From an uncultured Blautia sp. (GTDB taxonomy: Bacteria; Bacillota; Clostridia; Lachnospirales; Lachnospiraceae): a DNA stretch of 32,807 bases. Positions 25,378-32,713 of the stretch are shown here, piece after piece (within the stretch, counting starts at the first letter, position 1; every line of letters starts with the position of its first letter). Below the pieces are notes generated by a model. The model was given only the letters and a program-made list of their open reading frames with translations. It was not told the DNA's origin and made no database searches. Made by a program: the position numbers and the translations under genes. The DNA is taken from contig CAKRXU010000031.1 of the NCBI GenBank assembly GCA_934424575.1, forward strand, positions 1 to 32,807, given 5' to 3'.

Positions 25378-27045
25378 TTATTTATATAATACAAATGCTT
25401 CATATGGTTTCAGAACGATTTTTCCTTCGAATACTTTTCTTCCAAGGTTTGTGATCAGGCATTCTGCACCCTTAAATTCTTCCGGTACTTCTACTTCTGC
25501 ATCCTTGTCGCTGAAGTTGCAGACTGTCAGAAGTTTTTCCTGATCCTGTTTTCTTGTGTAGGCAAAAATCTGCTCGTCATCGCGGTAAAGTGGCTCAAAC
25601 TCACCATAGACAACAATGTCTTTTTCTTTACGCAGGCTGATCAGTTTCTGATAGTAATGGAAAACAGAATTCGGATCTTCAAGCTGCTGTGCCGCATTGA
25701 TCTCTTTGTAGTTCGGGTTCACTTTGATCCACGGCTCACCGTCTGTAAATCCTGCCTGCGCGGAAGTATCCCACTGCATCGGTGTTCTCGCATTGTCACG
25801 GCTTCTCAGCATCAGACATTTCATCATGTATTCCGGTGTCAGAAGTCCTGCTTCTGTCAGTTCTGTGTAGAAGTTGATGCTCTCGATATCACGGTAGTCT
25901 TCCAGTTTTTCAAAATAGGCATTTGTCATGCCAAGTTCTTCACCCTGGTATACATATGGAGTTCCCTGCATCATATGAAGACAGGTTGCCAGCATTTTGG
26001 CGGAAGTCTCTCTGTATGCCGGGTTGTCGTTTCCGAATCGGCTGACGCTTCTCGGCTGGTCATGGTTTCCAAGAAACAGGCTGTTCCATGCTTTGCCCTG
26101 AAGCTCTTCCTGCCATTTGATCATGATACGTTTGAAATCTTTGAAATTAAATTTGGCAGTTGTCCATTTTCCATAATCACCACAGGCATCTTCCACATGT
26201 TCAAACTGAAATACCATGTTCAGTTCATTTCTGTTCTCGCCGGCATACTTCTGTGCTTCTTCGATCGTAACACCGGAAGTCTCACCGACCGTCATGACAT
26301 CATATTTGGAAAGGACTTCTCTGTTCATTTCCTGAAGAAATTCATGAACCCTCGGGCCATGTACGCAATATGGTCCAAAATCGCCATACAGTCCGTTACG
26401 TACTTCTCCGTCTGGGAATGCCTGGTCTTTGGAAATCATGCTGATGACATCCATACGGAAGCCGTCGATTCCTTTTTCACACCAGAAATTCATCATGTTG
26501 TAAACTTCCTGGCGGACTTTTTCGTTTTCCCAGTTGAGATCCGGCTGTTTCTTCGAGAACAGATGCAGGTAATACATCTGGGTCTGAGCATCATATTCCC
26601 ATGCGGAACCGCCGAATACACCACCCCAGTTGTTTGGTTCTTTTCCATTGACCGGGTCTTTCCAGATGTAGTAATCACGGTACGGATTGTCTTTGGATTT
26701 GCGGCTTTCGATAAACCAGTTGTGTTCGTCGGATGTGTGGTTGACTACGAGATCCATCAGGATCTTGATGCCGCGTTTGTGTGCCTCGGCGAGCAGTTCT
26801 TCGTAGTCTTCCATTGTTCCGTAATCTTTGTAGATTTTCTGATAATCAGAAATATCGTAGCCGTTGTCATCCTGTGGAGACTCAAGCATTGGAGAGATCC
26901 ACAGCACATTTACGCCAAGTTCTTTCAGATAATCAAGTTTCTGTATGATTCCTCTGATATCTCCAATACCATCTCCGTTGCTGTCATTAAAACTTTTCGG
27001 GTAGATCTGATATACGACGCTTTCTTTCCACCATTTTTTCTCCAT
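25378..27045 (-). CDS. malL: GH13 oligo-1,6-glucosidase
   Basis: This 555-residue cytoplasmic alpha-glucosidase of the oligo-1,6-glucosidase type acts on isomalto-oligosaccharides or panose. The catalytic residues fall at the same numbers as in the Bacillus cereus enzyme: nucleophile D199 (DGFRMDV), acid/base E255 (TVGET) and D329 (GNHDQ). The residue after the nucleophile is V200, which marks alpha-1,6-specific members; alpha-1,4-acting relatives carry Ala or Thr there. The ATG at 27045 has CAGGAGG upstream. It follows the permease genes after an 83-bp gap with a hairpin and precedes the GH31 gene by 14 bp. The symbol follows the B. subtilis orthologue type and is less certain than the enzyme class. 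Confidence 0.93.
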   Translation of the reverse strand: MEKKWWKESVVYQIYPKSFNDSNGDGIGDIRGIIQKLDYLKELGVNVLWISPMLESPQDDNGYDISDYQKIYKDYGTMEDYEELLAEAHKRGIKILMDLVVNHTSDEHNWFIESRKSKDNPYRDYYIWKDPVNGKEPNNWGGVFGGSAWEYDAQTQMYYLHLFSKKQPDLNWENEKVRQEVYNMMNFWCEKGIDGFRMDVISMISKDQAFPDGEVRNGLYGDFGPYCVHGPRVHEFLQEMNREVLSKYDVMTVGETSGVTIEEAQKYAGENRNELNMVFQFEHVEDACGDYGKWTTAKFNFKDFKRIMIKWQEELQGKAWNSLFLGNHDQPRSVSRFGNDNPAYRETSAKMLATCLHMMQGTPYVYQGEELGMTNAYFEKLEDYRDIESINFYTELTEAGLLTPEYMMKCLMLRSRDNARTPMQWDTSAQAGFTDGEPWIKVNPNYKEINAAQQLEDPNSVFHYYQKLISLRKEKDIVVYGEFEPLYRDDEQIFAYTRKQDQEKLLTVCNFSDKDAEVEVPEEFKGAECLITNLGRKVFEGKIVLKPYEAFVLYK

Positions 27046-27096
27046 GCTATAAGCCTCCTGTTTATTATTGTTATTTTGTTCACCGATACATACGAA

Positions 27097-27123
27097 TTAC
27101 TCCGCTGTTGCACAGCTCCGTAA
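27097..27123 (-). other. Intercistronic hairpin between transporter and glucosidase genes
   Basis: An interrupted inverted repeat, TTAC-N3-GCTGT-N3-ACAGC-N3-GTAA as read on minus, lies 5 bp after the stop of the inner permease gene. No T run follows, so it is not a standard terminator. Such hairpins can stabilise the 3' end of processed upstream mRNA; that role is inference. Confidence 0.45.
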
Positions 27124-27128
27124 TTTCC

Positions 27129-27971
27129 TCACTTAACCGCTCCGGCAACCACACCGTTCATGATCCATTTCTGGCAGAAGATGTATACGATCAGTACAGG
27201 GGCAAGAACCAGCAGGTAGGATGCGAATGCCAGGTTGTAATCTACAGAGAACTGTTTTTTGAATACGTACTGCGCAAGCTGTAATGTCTGCTGACTCTCA
27301 TCACTCAAAAGTACCAGTGGCATGGTGAAGTCGTTCCATGTCCACATAAATGAAAGGATTGCTACGGTTGCAGTGGTAGGTTTCAGTACCGGGAAAATGA
27401 TCCGGCTGAATGTCTGGATCGGGTTTGCACCATCGATCATTGCTGCTTCATCCAGTGCCTCCGGGATTGCTTTGACAGCACCTGTATAAAGAAAGGTGTT
27501 CATCGGCAGACCGAAGATGATATACAGGAATGTGATTCCGTAGATGTTGTCCAGATGGAAAGTATTTGCCTGTACAACTAACGGAAGCATGATTACCTGA
27601 AACGGAATGAACATTGCACTGATAAAGTAGTAATACATGATTGAGAAGAATTTACTCTTCTTTCTGTTTCTTGTGATCGCATATGCTGCGAATGAGTTTG
27701 TGATCAGGGTAAAGATCAGGTTGATCACGGTAATAAAAGCTGTGTTAAAAAATTTCCTCGGGAAATTTGTCATATTCCAGGCATCGACAAAGTTCTGAAG
27801 ACGAAGTTTTGTCGGAAGTGCCAGGATATTGTTCATGTCTGACGGATCTTTGATTGCGATCATCAGTGCCATATACAGAGGCAGAAGGATGATCAGCACG
27901 ATTCCTGCGATCAGAAGGATGGTCACAGGCCAGTTGTAACGCTCTTTTACGTTTGCTGTACGACGTTTCAT
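27129..27971 (-). CDS. Carbohydrate ABC transporter permease (MalG-type)
   Basis: The 280-residue integral membrane protein has about six helices and the ATPase-contacting EAA motif EALDEAAMIDGANPIQTFSRI (starting at about 171; inner Gly at 181). This is the MalG/CUT1 family pattern. It forms the channel together with the preceding permease, whose last 4 bp overlap its ATG (ATGA at 27968-27971). No ATP-binding subunit is encoded beside it. Confidence 0.93.
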   Translation of the reverse strand: MKRRTANVKERYNWPVTILLIAGIVLIILLPLYMALMIAIKDPSDMNNILALPTKLRLQNFVDAWNMTNFPRKFFNTAFITVINLIFTLITNSFAAYAITRNRKKSKFFSIMYYYFISAMFIPFQVIMLPLVVQANTFHLDNIYGITFLYIIFGLPMNTFLYTGAVKAIPEALDEAAMIDGANPIQTFSRIIFPVLKPTTATVAILSFMWTWNDFTMPLVLLSDESQQTLQLAQYVFKKQFSVDYNLAFASYLLVLAPVLIVYIFCQKWIMNGVVAGAVK

Positions 27972-28855
27972 CCTAATTTTTCCTCCCTCTTTTCAAGTAT
28001 ACGTAACTGGAACACGGAAATCAATACTACTACGATGAAAAGCATGACTGCGTTGGCTGACTGATAAGCAAACTGACCGCCGCCGAAGCCTTTCTTATAA
28101 ATAAGTACTGCGATAGAGGTTGTACTGGTTCCCGGTCCACCTTCTGTCATCGCCATGATCTGGTCGTAAACCATCAGGTATCCTTTTGCAGAAAGTACCA
28201 TGTTGATGGTAAAGGACGGTGCCAGAAGCGGGAAGGTGATCTTGGTAAATCTGCGGAAGCCGGTTGCTCCGTCGAGGTCTGCTGCTTCGTACACATCCGT
28301 ATCAATAGACTGCAGGCCTGCGATATAGATCAGGGTGTTGAATGCACATCCGGTCCATACAGCAACGGCGATGATTCCCCAGATCGCATGGTTGGTACCA
28401 AGGATGTTTACGCTTAATACCTGGATCCCGAGGCTCTTTCCGAGCTGTGGGATCAGGTTTGCAAAAATATAGTTGAAAATAAATCCGACGATCAGGCTTC
28501 CAAGCATATATGGAAGGAAGTAAAAAGCTTTGATCGTGTTTTTGAATTTGATCTTCGAATTCAATGCACACGCAAGGATCAGACTGATCACGTTTACAAG
28601 GATCGTTGCGATCACTGCAAACTTGAAAGTGAACAGGTATGCATTTCCTGTATCTGCATCTGAGAACATGTGCAGATAGTTGCGCAGACCAACAAAGTTC
28701 CAGTCTCCATATCCTTTCCAGTCCGTAAAGCTGTACAGAACACCTCTCAGAAACGGGATCGTATGGAAGATAAAGAATAATACTGCAAGGATTCCTACAT
28801 AAATGTAGTAAACTTTATTAACAGCAGGTCTTTTGCGGGCTGTTTTTTTCTTCAT
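27968..28855 (-). CDS. Carbohydrate ABC transporter permease (MalF-type)
   Basis: The 295-residue membrane protein has about six transmembrane helices, a basic N-terminus, and the EAA motif EAADLDGATGFRRFTKITFP (190-209), as in CUT1 sugar permeases of the MalF/UgpA type. AGGAG lies upstream of the ATG at 28855, 16 bp after the solute-binding protein gene. It is coupled to the next permease by a 4-bp overlap. Confidence 0.93.
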   Translation of the reverse strand: MKKKTARKRPAVNKVYYIYVGILAVLFFIFHTIPFLRGVLYSFTDWKGYGDWNFVGLRNYLHMFSDADTGNAYLFTFKFAVIATILVNVISLILACALNSKIKFKNTIKAFYFLPYMLGSLIVGFIFNYIFANLIPQLGKSLGIQVLSVNILGTNHAIWGIIAVAVWTGCAFNTLIYIAGLQSIDTDVYEAADLDGATGFRRFTKITFPLLAPSFTINMVLSAKGYLMVYDQIMAMTEGGPGTSTTSIAVLIYKKGFGGGQFAYQSANAVMLFIVVVLISVFQLRILEKREEKLG

Positions 28856-28871
28856 GGGATCATCTCCTCAC

Positions 28872-30152
28872 TTAATCTACGTTAGCGATGTCGTATTTTT
28901 CATCACACTGTTTCAGGAACTGGTCCATGTTTTCCTGATTGTCCATTCCGTTGGAATAGTTCAGGCACATTTCAGAAATAAGTGCGGAAAGATCAAATCC
29001 TGACGGATAGTAGTGATCCGGGAAGTTTGCTACTTTGCCGTTGGCGATATCTTCTTTGACACCGGCAACTGTTTCGTTGTTCTGCTCTACGCCTTTGATA
29101 GCGGAGAATGCGAACTGATCGTCGATATAGGTCTGTGCGTTTTCCGGCTCCATCATGAAGGAAACGAATTCTTTTGCCATATCTTCGTTTGCGCTGTCTT
29201 TGCATACGCCAAGAAGTACGTCAACACCTGATGTTACATAGTTTTTGGATTCATCATTGGATGCCGGAAGTGCAAACATGTTGACATTCAGATCTGCATT
29301 AGCACTCTTGTACTGATTGATCGCCCAGTTTCCGTTGATGATCATGACTGAATCACCGTTTGCAAAAGCTTTGTTTCCATCGTCATAAGTCAGACCCATG
29401 AAGTCATCCTGTGCATAGTCAAGGAGTGTCAGATATTTTTCTACAATCTCTTCGTGAGTTCCCACGAATGTTGTTTTTCCTTCTTTACGGTCATCTGTGA
29501 ATCCCTCCGGCTGAAGGTCAGGTGCCATGCTGTTCCATGGGCAGAGGCTTGTCCATGCATCTTTGTAAGTCATAAGGAGCGGCTGCTCTCCTGCATCTTT
29601 GATCTGGTCAAGTACGTCAATGAACTCATCCCATGTCTTTGGAATTTCAAGCCCGAGTTCTTCAAATTTGTCTACATTATAGATGACACCAGATGCGTTT
29701 GTTGCGTATGGAACGCCGTATGCTTTTTCTTCTTTGTCTTTGTTTACGTCATAAACCATCTGCATATAAGAATCCTGGATGTTGGAGATGTAATCCTGAT
29801 CACTTAAGTCAACCAGCATTCCTGCGCTCTCTACTTCTGTGTAGTTGTTGTCTCCACCCATCATTACGATGTCAGGCATGTCGTTCTTTGCCATTCTTGT
29901 CTTTAATACTGTTCCTGCATCTGCCGGAGCTGTGATCTTGATGGTCACGTCCTCGTGAGATTCATTGAATTTATCTACAAGCTGCTGAAGAACGTCTTTG
30001 TTTTCTGCTTTACTGGAAAACAGTTCCAGCTCTGTTTTTCCACCCTTTGCAGAAGAAGCTCCGTCAGAAGATCCGCCGCATCCTGTAACAGTAAGCATAC
30101 CTGCCATTAAAGCACCAACCATTAATACGCTGATAATTTTTTTATTTTTCAT
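28872..30152 (-). CDS. Extracellular solute-binding lipoprotein of a sugar ABC transporter (family 1)
   Basis: The 426-residue substrate-binding lipoprotein has a signal peptide with lipobox VTGC, the lipid anchor at C25, and a Gly/Ser-rich spacer. The mature part has features of family 1 sugar-binding proteins: ELFSSKAENKDVLQQLVDKFNE near the start, GVPYATNASGVIYNVDKFEE in the middle, and a DSVMIINGNWAI segment. I chose the ATG at 30152 because GGAGG lies 8 nt upstream and the signal peptide begins there; an in-frame reading to 30266 covers the leader. It is the first structural gene of the operon, downstream of the promoter and operator-like sites. With the isomaltase-type enzymes nearby, an isomalto-oligosaccharide ligand is likely. 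Confidence 0.94.
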   Translation of the reverse strand: MKNKKIISVLMVGALMAGMLTVTGCGGSSDGASSAKGGKTELELFSSKAENKDVLQQLVDKFNESHEDVTIKITAPADAGTVLKTRMAKNDMPDIVMMGGDNNYTEVESAGMLVDLSDQDYISNIQDSYMQMVYDVNKDKEEKAYGVPYATNASGVIYNVDKFEELGLEIPKTWDEFIDVLDQIKDAGEQPLLMTYKDAWTSLCPWNSMAPDLQPEGFTDDRKEGKTTFVGTHEEIVEKYLTLLDYAQDDFMGLTYDDGNKAFANGDSVMIINGNWAINQYKSANADLNVNMFALPASNDESKNYVTSGVDVLLGVCKDSANEDMAKEFVSFMMEPENAQTYIDDQFAFSAIKGVEQNNETVAGVKEDIANGKVANFPDHYYPSGFDLSALISEMCLNYSNGMDNQENMDQFLKQCDEKYDIANVD

Positions 30153-30208
30153 CTTTTCTTTCCTCCATGATGTTTGTTTACAAGTATGAAGGCTGCGCAG
30201 CACCAGAA

Positions 30209-30219
30209 GTTTACGAAAC
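30209..30219. promoter_or_regulatory. Operator-like site in the sugar-operon leader
   Basis: The sequence GTTTACGAAAC (plus) has GTTT/AAAC arms around ACG. Read on minus it contains TGTTTCGTA, a 9-mer also present in the lacI leader at 31414-31422. It lies between the promoter (30262-30291) and the start codon, a usual place for repression. Confidence 0.45.
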
Positions 30220-30261
30220 ATTACCCCGGACACGTCTGTCCTGTTCCCTTTTGGTGAGTTT

Positions 30262-30291
30262 ATCATAACCCCACTGCCTCTGAAAAATCAA
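30262..30291 (-). promoter_or_regulatory. Promoter of the sugar-utilisation operon
   Basis: Read on minus, -35 TTGATT (30291-30286) and -10 TATGAT (30267-30262) are separated by 18 bp, about 110 bp before the solute-binding protein ATG. The imperfect boxes fit a regulated promoter. Confidence 0.6.
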
Positions 30292-30294
30292 CAG

Positions 30295-30308
30295 GTTTCT
30301 CGCGAAAC
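30295..30308. promoter_or_regulatory. LacI-type operator candidate next to the -35 box
   Basis: A 14-bp inverted repeat GTTTC-TCGC-GAAAC with a central CG, as LacI-family sites usually have, lies 3 bp upstream of the -35 box. Read on minus it begins GTTTCG, shared with the site at 30209-30219 and with the lacI leader repeats. The neighbouring LacI-type regulator is the obvious candidate binder. Confidence 0.55.
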
Positions 30309-30354
30309 TTAAATTGTAGACAAAGTTTAGCTCCTGTTTTTATGCACTTTAGAC

Positions 30355-30392
30355 AAAAAAATAAGGACTCTGTCATTCTTTGACAGAATCCC
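30355..30392 (-). terminator. Rho-independent terminator overlapping the end of lacI-type gene
   Basis: Read on minus, a 12-bp stem with two G-U pairs (30392-30381 with 30375-30364) around AAGAA is followed by a T-rich run (complement of 30355-30361). The ascending arm contains the last codons of the regulator gene. It separates the regulator transcript from the sugar operon. Confidence 0.82.
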
Positions 30393-31380
30393 TTTTTACC
30401 AGATAGACCGGACTTTTTACATTTAGTTCTTTCAGGGTTTCTCCCTGGATCAGTTTCATTAATCGTATCAGTGCCAGATGTGCTTTTTGCTGGATATTCT
30501 GATGGACTGTTGTCAGTTTCGGTCGGACTATGCTTGCATATATACTGTCATCGTAACCTGTAATAGAAATCTGATCCGGAACACTGATTCCCTCATCAAA
30601 AAAGAAATTCATCGCTTCGATCGCGTCATAATCTGAGGAAAAAGCCAGTGCTTTTGCTTCAAGGAAACGTGGAAGGAGTTCTCTGTATTTCCGAAGACGT
30701 GGATTTTTGTCACCCGGGACGACGATATACCGGGAACGGCTGCAGAATTTCCCTTGCTTCTCCATCGCCTGTTTGAATCCCATCCAGCGGTAGTAATCGC
30801 TGTCCTGATCGGTTTCTGCGATGAACAGGGCTTTCTCATAACCGCGGGAATAGAGGTATTCTCCGATCTGATAACCGCCGGAATAGTCATCTACACCGAC
30901 ATTCTGGAAGGTGTAGGCACCTTCGGGGTAGGCATCGATCAGAATCATTTTTTTGTTCAGTTTGCGTGAAAGTCTGCGGTACTGGTCTTCACCATAGCCG
31001 AGAATGATCAGACCTTCTACGTTCCATTTGGACGCGATGTCCACTACATTCTGGATATTTTCACCGCCGATGAGCATGACGTAATAACCTTTTTCTTCGG
31101 TTTCCATCTGGATGGTTCCGATCAGTTCGCCTACGAACGGGTCCTGAAGGGACTGCATGCCGTGAGCATAGGAAAAGCCAAGTACTACGCCTATGATCCT
31201 GGAACCATGACCGGAAAGCATCACGGAGCCCATGTGGGGAACGTAGTTCTGTTCTTTGAGGATTGCCGTGATCTTATCAATGGTTGCCTGGGAAACCCTC
31301 TTGGTATTGCCATTTATGACATTTGATACAGTGGTGCGGCTGACACCTGCCATTTCTGCGATGTCCTGAAGACGAATCAT
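30373..31380 (-). CDS. LacI-family transcriptional regulator
   Basis: The 335-residue repressor has an N-terminal LacI helix-turn-helix (IRLQDIAEMAGVSRTTVSNV, residues 2-21, hinge region following). A periplasmic-binding-protein-like sensor domain follows, with GLIILGYGE and ISITGYDDSIYASIVRPKLT as typical landmarks. It probably controls the adjacent sugar operon in response to the imported oligosaccharide or a breakdown product. The ATG at 31380 has GGAGG upstream at a rather long 11-nt spacing. The leader holds three 9-bp tandem repeats. It is transcribed in the same direction as the sugar operon but separated from it by a terminator. Confidence 0.93.
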   Translation of the reverse strand: MIRLQDIAEMAGVSRTTVSNVINGNTKRVSQATIDKITAILKEQNYVPHMGSVMLSGHGSRIIGVVLGFSYAHGMQSLQDPFVGELIGTIQMETEEKGYYVMLIGGENIQNVVDIASKWNVEGLIILGYGEDQYRRLSRKLNKKMILIDAYPEGAYTFQNVGVDDYSGGYQIGEYLYSRGYEKALFIAETDQDSDYYRWMGFKQAMEKQGKFCSRSRYIVVPGDKNPRLRKYRELLPRFLEAKALAFSSDYDAIEAMNFFFDEGISVPDQISITGYDDSIYASIVRPKLTTVHQNIQQKAHLALIRLMKLIQGETLKELNVKSPVYLVKRDSVKE

Positions 31381-31401
31381 GTATTATTCAGCCTCCTTTT
31401 T

Positions 31402-31428
31402 GTATGTTTCATGTGTTTCGTATGTTTC
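31402..31428. repeat. Three tandem 9-bp repeats in the lacI-type leader
   Basis: GTATGTTTC (31402-31410), ATGTGTTTC (31411-31419) and GTATGTTTC (31420-31428) follow each other without gaps. The first and third are identical, and the middle one differs at 3 bases. The junction of the second and third contains TGTTTCGTA, found also in the sugar-operon leader. They lie 22 bp before the start codon and may be regulator binding sites. Confidence 0.6.
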
Positions 31429-31461
31429 AGTATATATTGTGGTGTTATGGATGTTATAAGT

Positions 31462-32694
31462 TTATGAACCTGACGGGATTCGGATAAGGAGTTTCTGTCC
31501 GTCTTTTTCTGCTGCTGTGAGAACCGGGATGTGTTTCTTGCGGAGTGCATGTACGATCGGGTATGCTGCGAAAAGATTTTCTCCGACAAAAACAGCTTCC
31601 GGCTTGTATTTCAGGATTTTTCTGATCTGATCTTTGATCCAGGCTTTCCATTCCTGTTTCTCCATGGATACTTCGGCGTAGATTCCCTGGATTTCCAGTT
31701 CCGGAAGAGCTGGAAAATCTATGTGGATGATCTCTGCTGCCTGCAATTTGGGGAGCTGGTGGAGAAGTTCGTCGTATTCTGCGGCTCCACCAACGCTTAC
31801 GATCATAGGTTTCTCGTAAAACTGTTCCATACTGAGCTTACACGCCTGTACTGCATCTGCAAGTTCACCGGTAGTCATAAGAAAACCGCCTTTGTGACAG
31901 AAATTTGCTGTTTTGAGTCCGGTCACTGCTTTGAGTTCTTCATTTTCGAGACCGAGCCATTCTGGTGGAAAGCTGCATTTGTAATTCATGGAATATTCTT
32001 TTTTCTGAGGCTGGATGCAGTAACCGCCTCTGTTTGACGGAAAGATCACGAATGCGATCTGTGTCTCGGAGAGGAATTTCTGACAGGGAACAAATTCCGG
32101 GAGGATGAGGATCCTTGCATCATCTCTGTGTTTTTCTCTGTCGTGGAACGCCTGCTGATGTCTGGTGTAGATTTCTTCTACCCGTTTGTCGGCGCGTTCG
32201 TTGCCTCTGTATCGTTCAAATTTGTTTTCCAGAATCATCCCTGCAACGCTGACTGCCTGGAAAAAAGCTTCGTCGTTACCACCCTCAGCATCCCAGGTCG
32301 GGTTGAAGTTTCCGATCAGAATTGCAAGTTCGTTCTTCTCACCGGTATTATCGTTGTTATCAAGCGGCTGCACGAAAGCTTCATCGAATTTCTGCGCCAG
32401 TTCTTCGCCAAGGATCTCCGGTCCAAGTTCCTCCCACAGAAGTCCGAATGCCGCGTATGGGATGCCATTTTCGCGGATCCTGCTGTCTTTCTGGTGATGG
32501 TCGTATTTTCCTCTGCCGATATCAAAAACAATACCATCGAAATCATCCGGCACACGATTGCCACGTGTGATCGTGATCTCCGGGTTCAAATATAATAACA
32601 GCGCAGATGAAAAAACGTCATCTGCGTGGAATTTGCCACTGTGGGTGAATGCGGTGGCGGATTGGGTGCGGATTTTATTTAGTAGATTGTTCAT
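31462..32694 (-). CDS. MYG1-family (DHH-like) protein with extra C-terminal domain
   Basis: This 410-residue protein has an N-terminal MYG1 region (about 1-285; formerly UPF0160) with the metal-binding motifs H18, HADD (23-26), FDIG (57-60) and YDHH (64-67). MYG1 proteins are related to DHH phosphoesterases, and the eukaryotic member acts as an RNA exonuclease; the bacterial role is not established. Residues about 296-410 form an added alpha/beta segment (KPMIVSVGGAAEYDELLHQL ... PEAVFVGENLFAAYPIVHAL) that I do not recognise. I chose the ATG at 32694 because AAAGGAG lies 8 nt upstream; an in-frame reading to 32727 would extend into the transposon end. Gene order gives no functional clue beyond the sugar locus downstream. 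Confidence 0.85.
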   Translation of the reverse strand: MNNLLNKIRTQSATAFTHSGKFHADDVFSSALLLYLNPEITITRGNRVPDDFDGIVFDIGRGKYDHHQKDSRIRENGIPYAAFGLLWEELGPEILGEELAQKFDEAFVQPLDNNDNTGEKNELAILIGNFNPTWDAEGGNDEAFFQAVSVAGMILENKFERYRGNERADKRVEEIYTRHQQAFHDREKHRDDARILILPEFVPCQKFLSETQIAFVIFPSNRGGYCIQPQKKEYSMNYKCSFPPEWLGLENEELKAVTGLKTANFCHKGGFLMTTGELADAVQACKLSMEQFYEKPMIVSVGGAAEYDELLHQLPKLQAAEIIHIDFPALPELEIQGIYAEVSMEKQEWKAWIKDQIRKILKYKPEAVFVGENLFAAYPIVHALRKKHIPVLTAAEKDGQKLLIRIPSGS

Positions 32695-32713
32695 GTGTGG
32701 TGCTCCTTTTATC

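Noticed and set aside
25657..27123. 488-codon open frame on plus, antisense to the GH13 gene
   Set aside because: The opposite strand encodes an oligo-1,6-glucosidase with all catalytic residues; this frame is a shadow.
30192..30201. GCTGCGCAGC perfect palindrome in the sugar-operon leader
   Set aside because: It is short, GC-rich, not repeated nearby and without similarity to the regulator-type sites; chance is likely.
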